In this document: positions 9,308-16,663 of the stretch, in pieces
Numbering within the stretch: position 1 is the first letter of the stretch
Layout: each line of letters starts with the position of its first letter
DNA from: an uncultured Methylophilaceae bacterium
GTDB taxonomy: Bacteria; Pseudomonadota; Gammaproteobacteria; Burkholderiales; Methylophilaceae
Direction: 5' to 3'
Length of the DNA stretch: 64,000 bases
Assembly: GCA_903870165.1 (NCBI GenBank)
Contig: CAIQBW010000033.1
Coordinates: forward strand, 124,001 to 188,000
Program-made: the position numbers and the translations under genes
The notes under the pieces: generated by a model
The model's database searches: none
Seen by the model: the letters and a program-made list of their open reading frames with translations, nothing else
Told to the model about the DNA's origin: nothing

Positions 9308-10018
9308 CTAAATCAACTCTACTGCCGCACGCTTCATATCACTTGTTACATTAATATAGCGCATCGTTGTCTGCGCTTGCCTGTGTCCAGCCAACTCCAT
9401 TAATACTTTAAGTGGTACTGACTTAGAACTTAGCTCTGTTAAAAAACTTCTGCGTCCACTGTGTGAGCTACAACCTTCCAACCCAGCTGCTTTGTACAAC
9501 ATATGAAAGTGATAGCAAGCTGTGTTGGCATTAAAGCCGTCGCTCTTTTGTGTACAGAACAAAGGCTTTTCTTTTGTGCTGCTATATTGAAGCGCAATTA
9601 ATTCAGCTTTAGTAAAGCGTGTAAGTAAATAAGCCATTATCTCTTTGCGTAGTTTGTCGTTTAAAACGACTGTGCGTGAATACCTCCCTTTTGTTTGTTC
9701 TGCGGTTAAGTTAATTTCTTGCTTAATAGTGTCGTCGCTAGCCAACACATCTTTAATTTTTGTAGCGGCAGTTTCTCCAATACGCATACCACCCCAATAT
9801 GTCATTAACAGCATAGCTCTATCTCGCTGAGCATACTTGCGTGTATTCACATAAAGTAAAAGTAAGTTAAGCTCCTTGTCGTTGAGTGTTCGTGCTTGTT
9901 TCATTTCTTCCTCTGTTAACAAATGATTATCAGTGTTAGCAGCGTAATTTCTTTGTTTTATTTTTCCTACCATTTTTGCCAAAGTATCCCTTATGTCCAT
10001 TTTTAAACCATAATTCAA
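9308..10018 (-). CDS. Small tyrosine recombinase (element 2)
   Basis: GGMRIGE, HSGRRSF, LAGHRQAQTTMRYI; paralogue of ORF 24016..24582. Confidence 0.85.
   Translation of the reverse strand: MNYGLKMDIRDTLAKMVGKIKQRNYAANTDNHLLTEEEMKQARTLNDKELNLLLLYVNTRKYAQRDRAMLLMTYWGGMRIGETAATKIKDVLASDDTIKQEINLTAEQTKGRYSRTVVLNDKLRKEIMAYLLTRFTKAELIALQYSSTKEKPLFCTQKSDGFNANTACYHFHMLYKAAGLEGCSSHSGRRSFLTELSSKSVPLKVLMELAGHRQAQTTMRYINVTSDMKRAAVELI
9656..9670. repeat. Element-2 palindrome GTCGTTTAAAACGAC inside recombinase CDS
   Basis: Exact copy 5 of 7; encodes VVLND. Confidence 0.8.
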
Positions 10019-10132
10019 TTAGTTAAGTTGTTCGCTAGTGCCTAAACAAAGCTTTTATGTAATATCTTTGTTTTTTATTTAGCCGCTGTACAATTACTTA
10101 TCAAAGTAAAAACCAGTCAGAAAGGATATGAA

Positions 10133-10513
10133 ATGAGAAAAATATTCGTATTAATACTTACTACTTTTTGGATAACAAATAGTCACGCTTTTGTTAAAGA
10201 AGAGGCGGAGGCATTTTGTTCTTCTTATAAAAAGGGTGTTGAGTCGCAGCCATTACCTGTAAAAGCTGCCGATGGTTCAATAGTATTTAAGTATGATATT
10301 TCGTGTAGCACACTTATAGCTAAGCACTATAGAGAAATACCTAATCAATATATTTCAGCTTTGAAAACAAACACTAAAGCTAATAGCATTCACTTCTACT
10401 GCGATGCGATGGGCTCTTCGCGTCATTATGGAATGACATTTAGTGACATTTATTACGATATGAATATGAAATACTTAACTACAATTACTGTTACTCCAAA
10501 TGATTGTAAGTAA
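10133..10513 (+). CDS. Secreted small protein, unknown
   Basis: Signal peptide-like MRKIFVLILTTFWITNSHA. Confidence 0.55.
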   Translation: MRKIFVLILTTFWITNSHAFVKEEAEAFCSSYKKGVESQPLPVKAADGSIVFKYDISCSTLIAKHYREIPNQYISALKTNTKANSIHFYCDAMGSSRHYGMTFSDIYYDMNMKYLTTITVTPNDCK

Positions 10514-10579
10514 AGTTAATAGCGAACTAAAGTTCGCTTGTTGTTTCGCTTAACAGCTCACAACAACTTTTCTTCTTTA

Positions 10580-10594
10580 GTCGTTTTAAACGAC
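10580..10594. repeat. Element-2 palindrome GTCGTTTTAAACGAC
   Basis: Exact copy 6 of 7. Confidence 0.8.
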
Positions 10595-10639
10595 TTTTAC
10601 TTAAATGAATGAAAGAGAGAAATGGTTGGTTTTGGAGGT

Positions 10640-10870
10640 ACACGACGGCTATGTCTTTTGTATAAACAAAAAAACATAACCGCCGAGTGTCTGTTGGTTC
10701 AGTATGGCAGACACGACTGTAACAAGAATTTTATGTAAGACAATCGTATTAAAACTTACAACCTACATATAGCAGGAAATCTTGCGGCATTTACTCTTTT
10801 TACTTGTGCTCGCTTACAGACTTACACAATGAGTGCGGGCGCATTAGCCGTCATATTTCAACCCGCGTTT
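10640..10870 (+). ncRNA. Candidate structured ncRNA locus (element 2); strand uncertain
   Basis: ORF-free; hairpins GTGTCTG/CAGACAC (10687-10714), TGTAAG/CTTACA, GCGGG/CCCGC. Confidence 0.35.
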
Positions 10871-10880
10871 TTATCCTTTT

Positions 10881-11195
10881 TTATAGCAGTGACTTATCTG
10901 CTGCTTTATATGCCTTAAATACTTCCCTATTAATTTTTTTACCTATGTTTAGTATTGCGTAAGCCTTTTTGTCAGTTAGTTTTTTTTGTAGTTTTTTATT
11001 GTTGAGTTGTATTAAGTAATCGTTAAGTATCGTTGCCTGTTCATTAGTTAATAGTGTTATGTGATATTTGAGTAGATTATGAGCTGCTTGTTGTGCGCGG
11101 ACTAACAACAAGTCAATTTTGTCGAATTGCTTTATTTTCATTCCATTGTCTTTAACCCAACTTGCCGTTAGTTTTTCTGCTTTGTAATTGTTCAT
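10881..11195 (-). CDS. Small conserved-type protein, unknown
   Basis: ORF; ATAAATATTTAT immediately upstream of ATG. Confidence 0.45.
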   Translation of the reverse strand: MNNYKAEKLTASWVKDNGMKIKQFDKIDLLLVRAQQAAHNLLKYHITLLTNEQATILNDYLIQLNNKKLQKKLTDKKAYAILNIGKKINREVFKAYKAADKSLL

Positions 11196-11319
11196 ATAAA
11201 TATTTATGCCTAAACCAAACTTGTTTGATTTTTTATGATTTTCTTTTGTTTGGTAGTGATAGGTAGGAAAAGCCTAAAAGAGAATTTAGTGTGTGGCTTT
11301 AGGTTGAGGATAAATAGGA

Positions 11320-11487
11320 ATGAATACTTACAAATGCTTAGTAAAACTTGAAGTTACTAAAACGATTAAGACTACTACTAATGTGGTTTTACAGGCGCAG
11401 GACGCTTACAAAGCGAAACTACAATTAGAAGCTATGTATGGGAAAGGGAATATTGTTAGCTATCCAACTCTTGTTTATAGCAAATGA
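11320..11487 (+). CDS. Small protein MNTYKCLVKLEVTKTIKTTTNVVLQAQDAYKAKLQLEAMYGKGNIV...
   Basis: Read directly; ATAAATA just upstream; resembles MHRYQV protein at 16264. Confidence 0.5.
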   Translation: MNTYKCLVKLEVTKTIKTTTNVVLQAQDAYKAKLQLEAMYGKGNIVSYPTLVYSK

Positions 11488-11497
11488 TTGTTCTAAA

Positions 11498-11686
11498 TTA
11501 TTTGAAGATTTTTATTAAAAATATTAGAGCATAACAAACCACAATTGTGACAATAAGTCCCAAAAAAAAGCTGCTACCGTCTTTATCTTCGAAATCTCTG
11601 CTAACTGCTTTTCCTATAAAAGAAAATACATAAACAAAAATCACTAAAATTAAAAGCATTAACGCCAGATTTAATATTTCACTCAT
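11498..11686 (-). CDS. Small membrane protein
   Basis: ORF, two hydrophobic segments. Confidence 0.35.
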   Translation of the reverse strand: MSEILNLALMLLILVIFVYVFSFIGKAVSRDFEDKDGSSFFLGLIVTIVVCYALIFLIKIFK

Positions 11687-11793
11687 TTTAATTTCTCACC
11701 AACCAACACATTAAAAAGCAAACTAGTGGCATATTGACAATTAAATTTGTTTAAAGGATTATAAACTCTCATACTAATTATTAAGTATAAATT

Positions 11794-12063
11794 ATGAAAA
11801 ACTACATACTAATAGCCTTTTTATCTGTTTTACTAGTTGGTTGCGAGGGTGGAGCTACTACGGACAGAAGAATTTCTGCTGGGCAGTGGACTGTGCCACA
11901 AAGTGTAGGAAATAACTCTTTCTTAGTACAAGGTTACAGCACACAAGACGCTTTAGACGGAGCAAATTCTCATTGCGCTCAGCTTGGCAGACAAATGAAT
12001 ATGTTACAGCTAACGCCTAGCAGCTCTCGTGCCAGAGCAACAATCACATACAGTTGTTATTAA
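11794..12063 (+). CDS. Small lipoprotein
   Basis: Lipobox LLVGC. Confidence 0.6.
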   Translation: MKNYILIAFLSVLLVGCEGGATTDRRISAGQWTVPQSVGNNSFLVQGYSTQDALDGANSHCAQLGRQMNMLQLTPSSSRARATITYSCY

Positions 12064-12077
12064 TTGATTTTGGGGAA

Positions 12078-12092
12078 GTCGTTTAAAACGAC
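12078..12092. repeat. Element-2 palindrome GTCGTTTAAAACGAC
   Basis: Exact copy 7 of 7. Confidence 0.8.
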
Positions 12093-12105
12093 TTTTCAAA
12101 AAAGC

Positions 12106-12117
12106 ATAAATACTCAT
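12106..12117 (+). promoter_or_regulatory. T4-late-promoter-like ATAAATACTCAT
   Basis: ATAAATA with 5-nt spacer to ATG at 12118. Confidence 0.4.
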
Positions 12118-12303
12118 ATGCGCTTTTATGAATTTAAAACAATAAAACCACTTACGCCCGAACAAAGTCGTATCAACAGCCTTAAACAACAAAAAGAGCG
12201 AGCTTCAACAGCTTTGAAGACAGAGCGTGAACGCCAACAGACAGCTAAACAGCTTGGGAAAATACAACAGGCTAATCAAGTGTTAAACAAAATTAGAAGC
12301 TAA
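12118..12303 (+). CDS. MRFYEF small protein (element 2)
   Basis: MRFYEFKTIKPLTPEQSRINSLKQQ; homologue at 16415. Confidence 0.6.
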   Translation: MRFYEFKTIKPLTPEQSRINSLKQQKERASTALKTERERQQTAKQLGKIQQANQVLNKIRS

Positions 12304-12308
12304 TACTC

Positions 12309-12872
12309 TTAACCTAATCCAAAAAATCTCATAATTTCGAATATCAATAAACTTATAAGCGTTGACGCTCCAATTATTATTAGAACCCAAAGAACAAACA
12401 CAACCCACCTTTGTGGCTTAATTGTTGGAACAACATTGACATATTTTGCCAGCCCCTCATCTGATTTAGTGTAAGAATTAATTACACTCCACACCAATGG
12501 GTAGAAATATAAATATGAAATTGTAATTTCCTCATTCGGCACTAATGTCGGAATCAATAATTCCGTGCCATTGTTTTGGTTTGGGAGAATCTGATAACTG
12601 ACATTGGGATTCAATTGAAAATTAGGTAATACAAAATGTCCTATTCTCAAATTATGTGCCGTTTTCCTACCGATATTTCTTATAACAATACTATGACTAT
12701 TAACCTGAGTATTAACTTGAGGATTGTCTGGTATACCTGACAAAGGAATTGCGGATGCGTGAATTAAATAAGTTATTAACTTCGGCTTAGCTTCAGCGTA
12801 ACGCTTTATTAAAAAACTGCTAATAGCAGCTATTAATGGAGAAACTACATACTTAATTAGCAAGGCAGTCAT
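12309..12872 (-). CDS. Membrane protein, unknown
   Basis: ORF with N- and C-terminal hydrophobic segments. Confidence 0.5.
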   Translation of the reverse strand: MTALLIKYVVSPLIAAISSFLIKRYAEAKPKLITYLIHASAIPLSGIPDNPQVNTQVNSHSIVIRNIGRKTAHNLRIGHFVLPNFQLNPNVSYQILPNQNNGTELLIPTLVPNEEITISYLYFYPLVWSVINSYTKSDEGLAKYVNVVPTIKPQRWVVFVLWVLIIIGASTLISLLIFEIMRFFGLG

Positions 12873-13039
12873 AGTAATTAACCTAAGTTTTTCTAAATAC
12901 TACTCCTTATTGCTTATCAACTACAAAAACAATTTGTGCGGTTGAAAACTTTGGTTTTGCGTTACACACTCTGACTAACACATAATTTTAACCCTGCTAA
13001 AACCGCCAGCAGTATGGAGCACAGGTAGGAACAGCGTCG

Positions 13040-13084
13040 TTGAAAATCCGCGTGTCGGCGGTTCGATTCCGCCCCCAGCCACCA
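13040..13084 (+). repeat. att copy 2: exact 45-bp duplicate of tRNA-Phe 3' half
   Basis: TTGAAAATCCGCGTGTCGGCGGTTCGATTCCGCCCCCAGCCACCA. Confidence 0.95.
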
Positions 13085-13242
13085 CTATTAAAGGCTCACA
13101 GAAATGTGGGCTTTTTTTATGTCTAGAACTTCCACAATATTCTCACCGTATTTTACAGAGCAAATAGCTAGCTTATCCTTGAAGTGGGGATACTTAAATC
13201 TACTTCCACCTGTGTTCGATACTGTCTTATCATGTGCGACCA

Positions 13243-13260
13243 GCGTCGCGTTTCACGACG
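13243..13260. repeat. Element-3 palindrome, degenerate copy
   Basis: GCGTCGCGTTTCACGACG. Confidence 0.6.
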
Positions 13261-13310
13261 GTCAATATTAAGTTATGATTAAACTTATTTAAGATCAAAA
13301 GCTGATATCT

Positions 13311-14624
13311 GTGGATAAAAACGCCGCACTTTGGAATCTAAAAAAACAATTAGAGAAGCAAAATTCAGTTACTTTGAATTTGCCAAATAGATTTTCATTT
13401 AAAGAACATGATGTATTTGAGTTTGAAGAAGCTCTTGGTTTTTTTGATTGGTCACTTAAAGACAGACAAGTAAAGATTGATTTATCTACATGTAAATCTG
13501 CAAACTACCAAACTCTATCGCTCTTAGTTTTATACCAGTGGCACTTGAAGAATCAAGGTTGCACCGCTTCTGTTATCTTGGATAATGAAGAGCAAGGCGC
13601 TAGTGCAATGTGGAAAACTTTGGGAGGGCTAGGTACTTTCCCTGTCCTTTTTAACCCAAATCAAACCTTTGTTGGCAGGGCGTTTTCTTCAAAACCATTA
13701 ATCCCTTTAAGAGGCAGTGACGACTTTAAGAAAACCATCAATGAAATTGAAAAATTTTCTGAAGAATTCAATGTCAAATACACTGAAACATTAAGGTATG
13801 TTGTAAGTGAGCTACTTTATAACACATTGGAGCACGGGAAGAAATTTGGTGGCAGTCATCTAAGAAATATTAGAATACCTTCAATCATAAATTTCTCTTG
13901 GTACGAAAGTAGACGTGCCATACATATATTAATTGGGGATATTGGCGTTGGTATCAAAAGCCATATTGAACAAGCTTATCCTGGTCTCGAAAATGATATC
14001 GAAGCTATTCAATTAGCTATTAAGCCTCAAAAATCTGGCACCTTTGGAAAAGCTGATCCATATACCGATAAAAATAATGCAGGTATGGGCCTCTACATAT
14101 CGTCAAACATTATTAAAAGACTAAATGCAGACATGCATATTATCTCTGGAAATGGTTTGCTACATATTTCACCCAGAGATATTACCGAGAGAACTTTAAA
14201 AAATAGCTGGCTTGGTACGTTGGTACTTGTAACCTTAAATTTAGAGGACGAACCTACATTCGTATTACACAGCCTAATGCAAGAGTTTAGAGATCTTGCG
14301 AAGCAAGAGCAAAGTAACGCTGATCAAGCCGAAAGCGATCACAAGTTTTACTTTAGTGTTGAAGATTATTTTGGAAAGTATGCCGAAGATAAAGAAGCGG
14401 CAATTAAGTTTAAAGAAAAATATATATTTCCAGCAATACAGGAAGAAAAATTAGTTGTTGTTGATTTTAATTTTGTTGTTAGTAGCCCGCATAGCTTTCT
14501 TAGTGCTTTATTAGCATCTCCAATAAAGAGACTTGGAATGAGTGCGTATAAAAAAATTAAAATAATTAATGCTTCGCCAGAAATCAGAGAAACTATAGAT
14601 TTTATTTTTGATGACAATACATAA
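13311..14624 (+). CDS. GHKL-type ATPase with C-terminal STAS-like (DUF4325-type) domain
   Basis: N-box ELLYNTLEHG, GDIGVGI, GMGLYISSNII; C-terminal VVVDFNFVVSSPHSF... Confidence 0.65.
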   Translation: MDKNAALWNLKKQLEKQNSVTLNLPNRFSFKEHDVFEFEEALGFFDWSLKDRQVKIDLSTCKSANYQTLSLLVLYQWHLKNQGCTASVILDNEEQGASAMWKTLGGLGTFPVLFNPNQTFVGRAFSSKPLIPLRGSDDFKKTINEIEKFSEEFNVKYTETLRYVVSELLYNTLEHGKKFGGSHLRNIRIPSIINFSWYESRRAIHILIGDIGVGIKSHIEQAYPGLENDIEAIQLAIKPQKSGTFGKADPYTDKNNAGMGLYISSNIIKRLNADMHIISGNGLLHISPRDITERTLKNSWLGTLVLVTLNLEDEPTFVLHSLMQEFRDLAKQEQSNADQAESDHKFYFSVEDYFGKYAEDKEAAIKFKEKYIFPAIQEEKLVVVDFNFVVSSPHSFLSALLASPIKRLGMSAYKKIKIINASPEIRETIDFIFDDNT

Positions 14625-14644
14625 GCGTCGCTTTACACGACGCT
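14624..14644. repeat. Element-3 palindrome AGCGTCGCTTTACACGACGCT
   Basis: Starts at last base of the upstream stop codon. Confidence 0.75.
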
Positions 14645-14704
14645 TAACTTTAAAAGATCTCAGCTTTAAGGTGTCCTAGCGCAAGTCTAAGACACCGATT
14701 TCTG

Positions 14705-15154
14705 CTAATTCAAGTCTACATTCGCAGCAATAAACACAGGCTTGTGATGACCTAGGTTATTACAGTTGTGAACATCTAAAGTCCAATTTTCAGCAATTTG
14801 ATTATTGAGATCATTGATTTCGATATACAACTCTTTGGTATCGGGTGAGTAAACTGAATACCCTTCGACTTTGGTTTTTGTCTTGGTTAGTGGATCGTAA
14901 TGTACTAGCCAACTAAACAATAAATCTTTGTTTTCTGGCATTCCTGATCCATCTAGCTTATTGATTACATCCATTTGTTGATGATCTTTGGCTAGTGCTT
15001 CCCACTCTGGATATTGATAGTAGTCCACTAGATATTTAAGACTTGGATTTCTTAATTCCACACTGCCATTAAACACAGCTCGTCTAAATAATCCTTTACC
15101 AAATGTTGTGTTGAATTTCTCGTTAGTAAAACCTCTTACCGCTATTTCTCTCAT
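14705..15154 (-). CDS. MKEREIAVRG-family protein (element 3)
   Basis: Paralogue of 278..751. Confidence 0.7.
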   Translation of the reverse strand: MREIAVRGFTNEKFNTTFGKGLFRRAVFNGSVELRNPSLKYLVDYYQYPEWEALAKDHQQMDVINKLDGSGMPENKDLLFSWLVHYDPLTKTKTKVEGYSVYSPDTKELYIEINDLNNQIAENWTLDVHNCNNLGHHKPVFIAANVDLN

Positions 15155-15406
15155 TTCCTTTCTCCTGTTTTAAGTTTCTTAGTTGCGAGGTTGTGCTGGT
15201 TACAAGAGGAGTCAGATCAGAAAAGATCGTTGCTTCGAGTTAGTCGCAAAAGACAAGAGAAAGAAGTTGCTTCGTGTGTTGCTTGGTCAGAGTTACTCAT
15301 TTGTAACCCCTAGTGACTTAAGTAACTAACTCACTTAACTCAACAGCAACTTCTTTTTTCTTTATGCGACCTAACTTTGTAACCTAGCAACTCGCAAAAG
15401 TATTTA
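15155..15406 (-). ncRNA. Structured leader / candidate ncRNA (element 3)
   Basis: Minus strand begins GCATAAATACTTTTGCGAGTTGCTAGG; nested inverted repeats TTGCGAG/CTCGCAA, GTCGCA/TGCGAC, AGAAGTTGC/GCAACTTCT, AGTTACT/AGTAACT. Confidence 0.5.
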
Positions 15407-15539
15407 TGCCTGTATAAGAAAAACCACTTAAAACTGGTAAAAAATGAGTCAAAACGAAAGATCACCAATAAATCGATTGTCCATCTGCCGAATCTGACAT
15501 TAACTTACTGAGTGCCCATTCACTAAAAGGAGAAATTAA

Positions 15540-15980
15540 ATGAGCACATTAGGTACTTTAAAATTAACAGCAGAAACTAAACCACAACATATTGCCCCAG
15601 TTCAGCAGCGCAGAAATAAATTATCGCATCGCCTATGGGAACAGATCCAATTAGCTAAAAGCCAAATTGAAGGCACTGAGTTTGTTGTGAAGAAATACCG
15701 ATCATTTAAAGATCAAGAAACAGGCTTACGAAAACAACTAGAAGTACCAAAACGCATTAGACCTTGGTGGTTTGTCTCAGCGAATGGGAAAGTGTGTATT
15801 TCTATCAAATACGGCACTAGCGTATTGGAGCTAGCAAAAGGAAAACCTAGCGTTGAAGTTGACAGTCCGCACCACTTAGTCAAAGCCTTAGAGACGATTA
15901 AGCTAGCAGTGGAAAGTGGCGAATTAGATAGCCAGATAGAACTAGCGAGTACTAACTTAAGGGCAGGTTTCCAGCACTAG
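15540..15980 (+). CDS. Conserved small protein, DUF6641-like (tentative)
   Basis: PVQQRRNKL..LWEQIQLAK, VPKRIRPWWF. Confidence 0.5.
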   Translation: MSTLGTLKLTAETKPQHIAPVQQRRNKLSHRLWEQIQLAKSQIEGTEFVVKKYRSFKDQETGLRKQLEVPKRIRPWWFVSANGKVCISIKYGTSVLELAKGKPSVEVDSPHHLVKALETIKLAVESGELDSQIELASTNLRAGFQH

Positions 15981-16014
15981 CGAAGAAGGAAAAACTAAAA
16001 GTTTTTTAAATAAC

Positions 16015-16035
16015 AGCGTCGCGTAACCCGACGCT
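16015..16035. repeat. Element-3 palindrome AGCGTCGCGTAACCCGACGCT
   Basis: Copy of element-3 family. Confidence 0.75.
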
Positions 16036-16043
16036 TTAATAAC

Positions 16044-16200
16044 GCGGGGCAGTGCCCCGCCCATAGTCGGCTAGCTTGCCGACGTAAGGGGAGTGAGGCA
16101 TAAGCATCATCTTGTGCTCTAGCTAGAGCTGCTTTTAAAGATGATGCGAGCTCACTTTGAACAGTTGCGTGAACTGGCGCTTTGAAAAGTGAGATATGCC
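16044..16200 (+). ncRNA. Candidate multibranched structured RNA
   Basis: GCGGGGC/GCCCCGC; GTCGGC/GCCGAC; GGCATA/TATGCC enclosing GCATCATCTT/AAGATGATGC and CTCACTTT/AAAGTGAG (with CAGTT/AACTG). Confidence 0.55.
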
Positions 16201-16251
16201 GAACCTGAAGTGCCGTGTCAGCTAGACGAAAGGCACGAAGACCGATTAAAG

Positions 16252-16263
16252 ATAAATACTTTT
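16252..16263 (+). promoter_or_regulatory. T4-late-promoter-like ATAAATACTTTT
   Basis: 5-nt spacer to ATG at 16264. Confidence 0.4.
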
Positions 16264-16410
16264 ATGCATCGATATCAAGTACAAGCGAGAGTAAATGGGA
16301 CATGGGTAAAGACAGTGATTTTTGCTGATAATGATCTACACGCTCGCTTGATCGCACAGTATCAATTTGGACACAGTAATGTGCCATTCGCCCCTACTAA
16401 AATTGGATAA
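16264..16410 (+). CDS. Small protein MHRYQVQARVNGTWVKTVIFADNDLHARLIAQYQFGHSNV...
   Basis: In frame with ORF 16189..16410; resembles 11320..11487. Confidence 0.5.
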   Translation: MHRYQVQARVNGTWVKTVIFADNDLHARLIAQYQFGHSNVPFAPTKIG

Positions 16411-16414
16411 AATT

Positions 16415-16591
16415 ATGCGTTTTTATGAGTTCGCTAGTGCGATTAAAAAACCACTAACACCTGATCAAGCTCGTATTCAGGGTATGAAGAATCAAGTTAA
16501 GACCACACAGAAAGCTATCAAGGCTGAGAAGGCTCGTCAGAAAATCAAGGCTGGGCAGCAGCAGTTAGCACAAAGCGGAAGTATTCTTTAA
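16415..16591 (+). CDS. MRFYEF small protein (element 3)
   Basis: MRFYEFASAIKKPLTPDQARIQGMKNQ; homologue of 12118..12303. Confidence 0.6.
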   Translation: MRFYEFASAIKKPLTPDQARIQGMKNQVKTTQKAIKAEKARQKIKAGQQQLAQSGSIL

Positions 16592-16663
16592 TTGGCATAT
16601 CAATAGTTAGCCGAAATCGATACGACATGCCTTTTAAGGTACATTTATAAAAATAATTGAAAG

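Noticed and set aside
13040-13084. Second and third functional tRNA-Phe genes
   Set aside because: Only the 3' half from the anticodon loop is present at 13040 and 33426; no D-arm or 5' acceptor strand.
16189-16263. N-terminal extension MRYAEPEVPCQLDERHEDRLKINTF
   Set aside because: Start lies inside the candidate structured RNA and the internal ATG at 16264 fits the promoter-like motif and the element-2 homologue.
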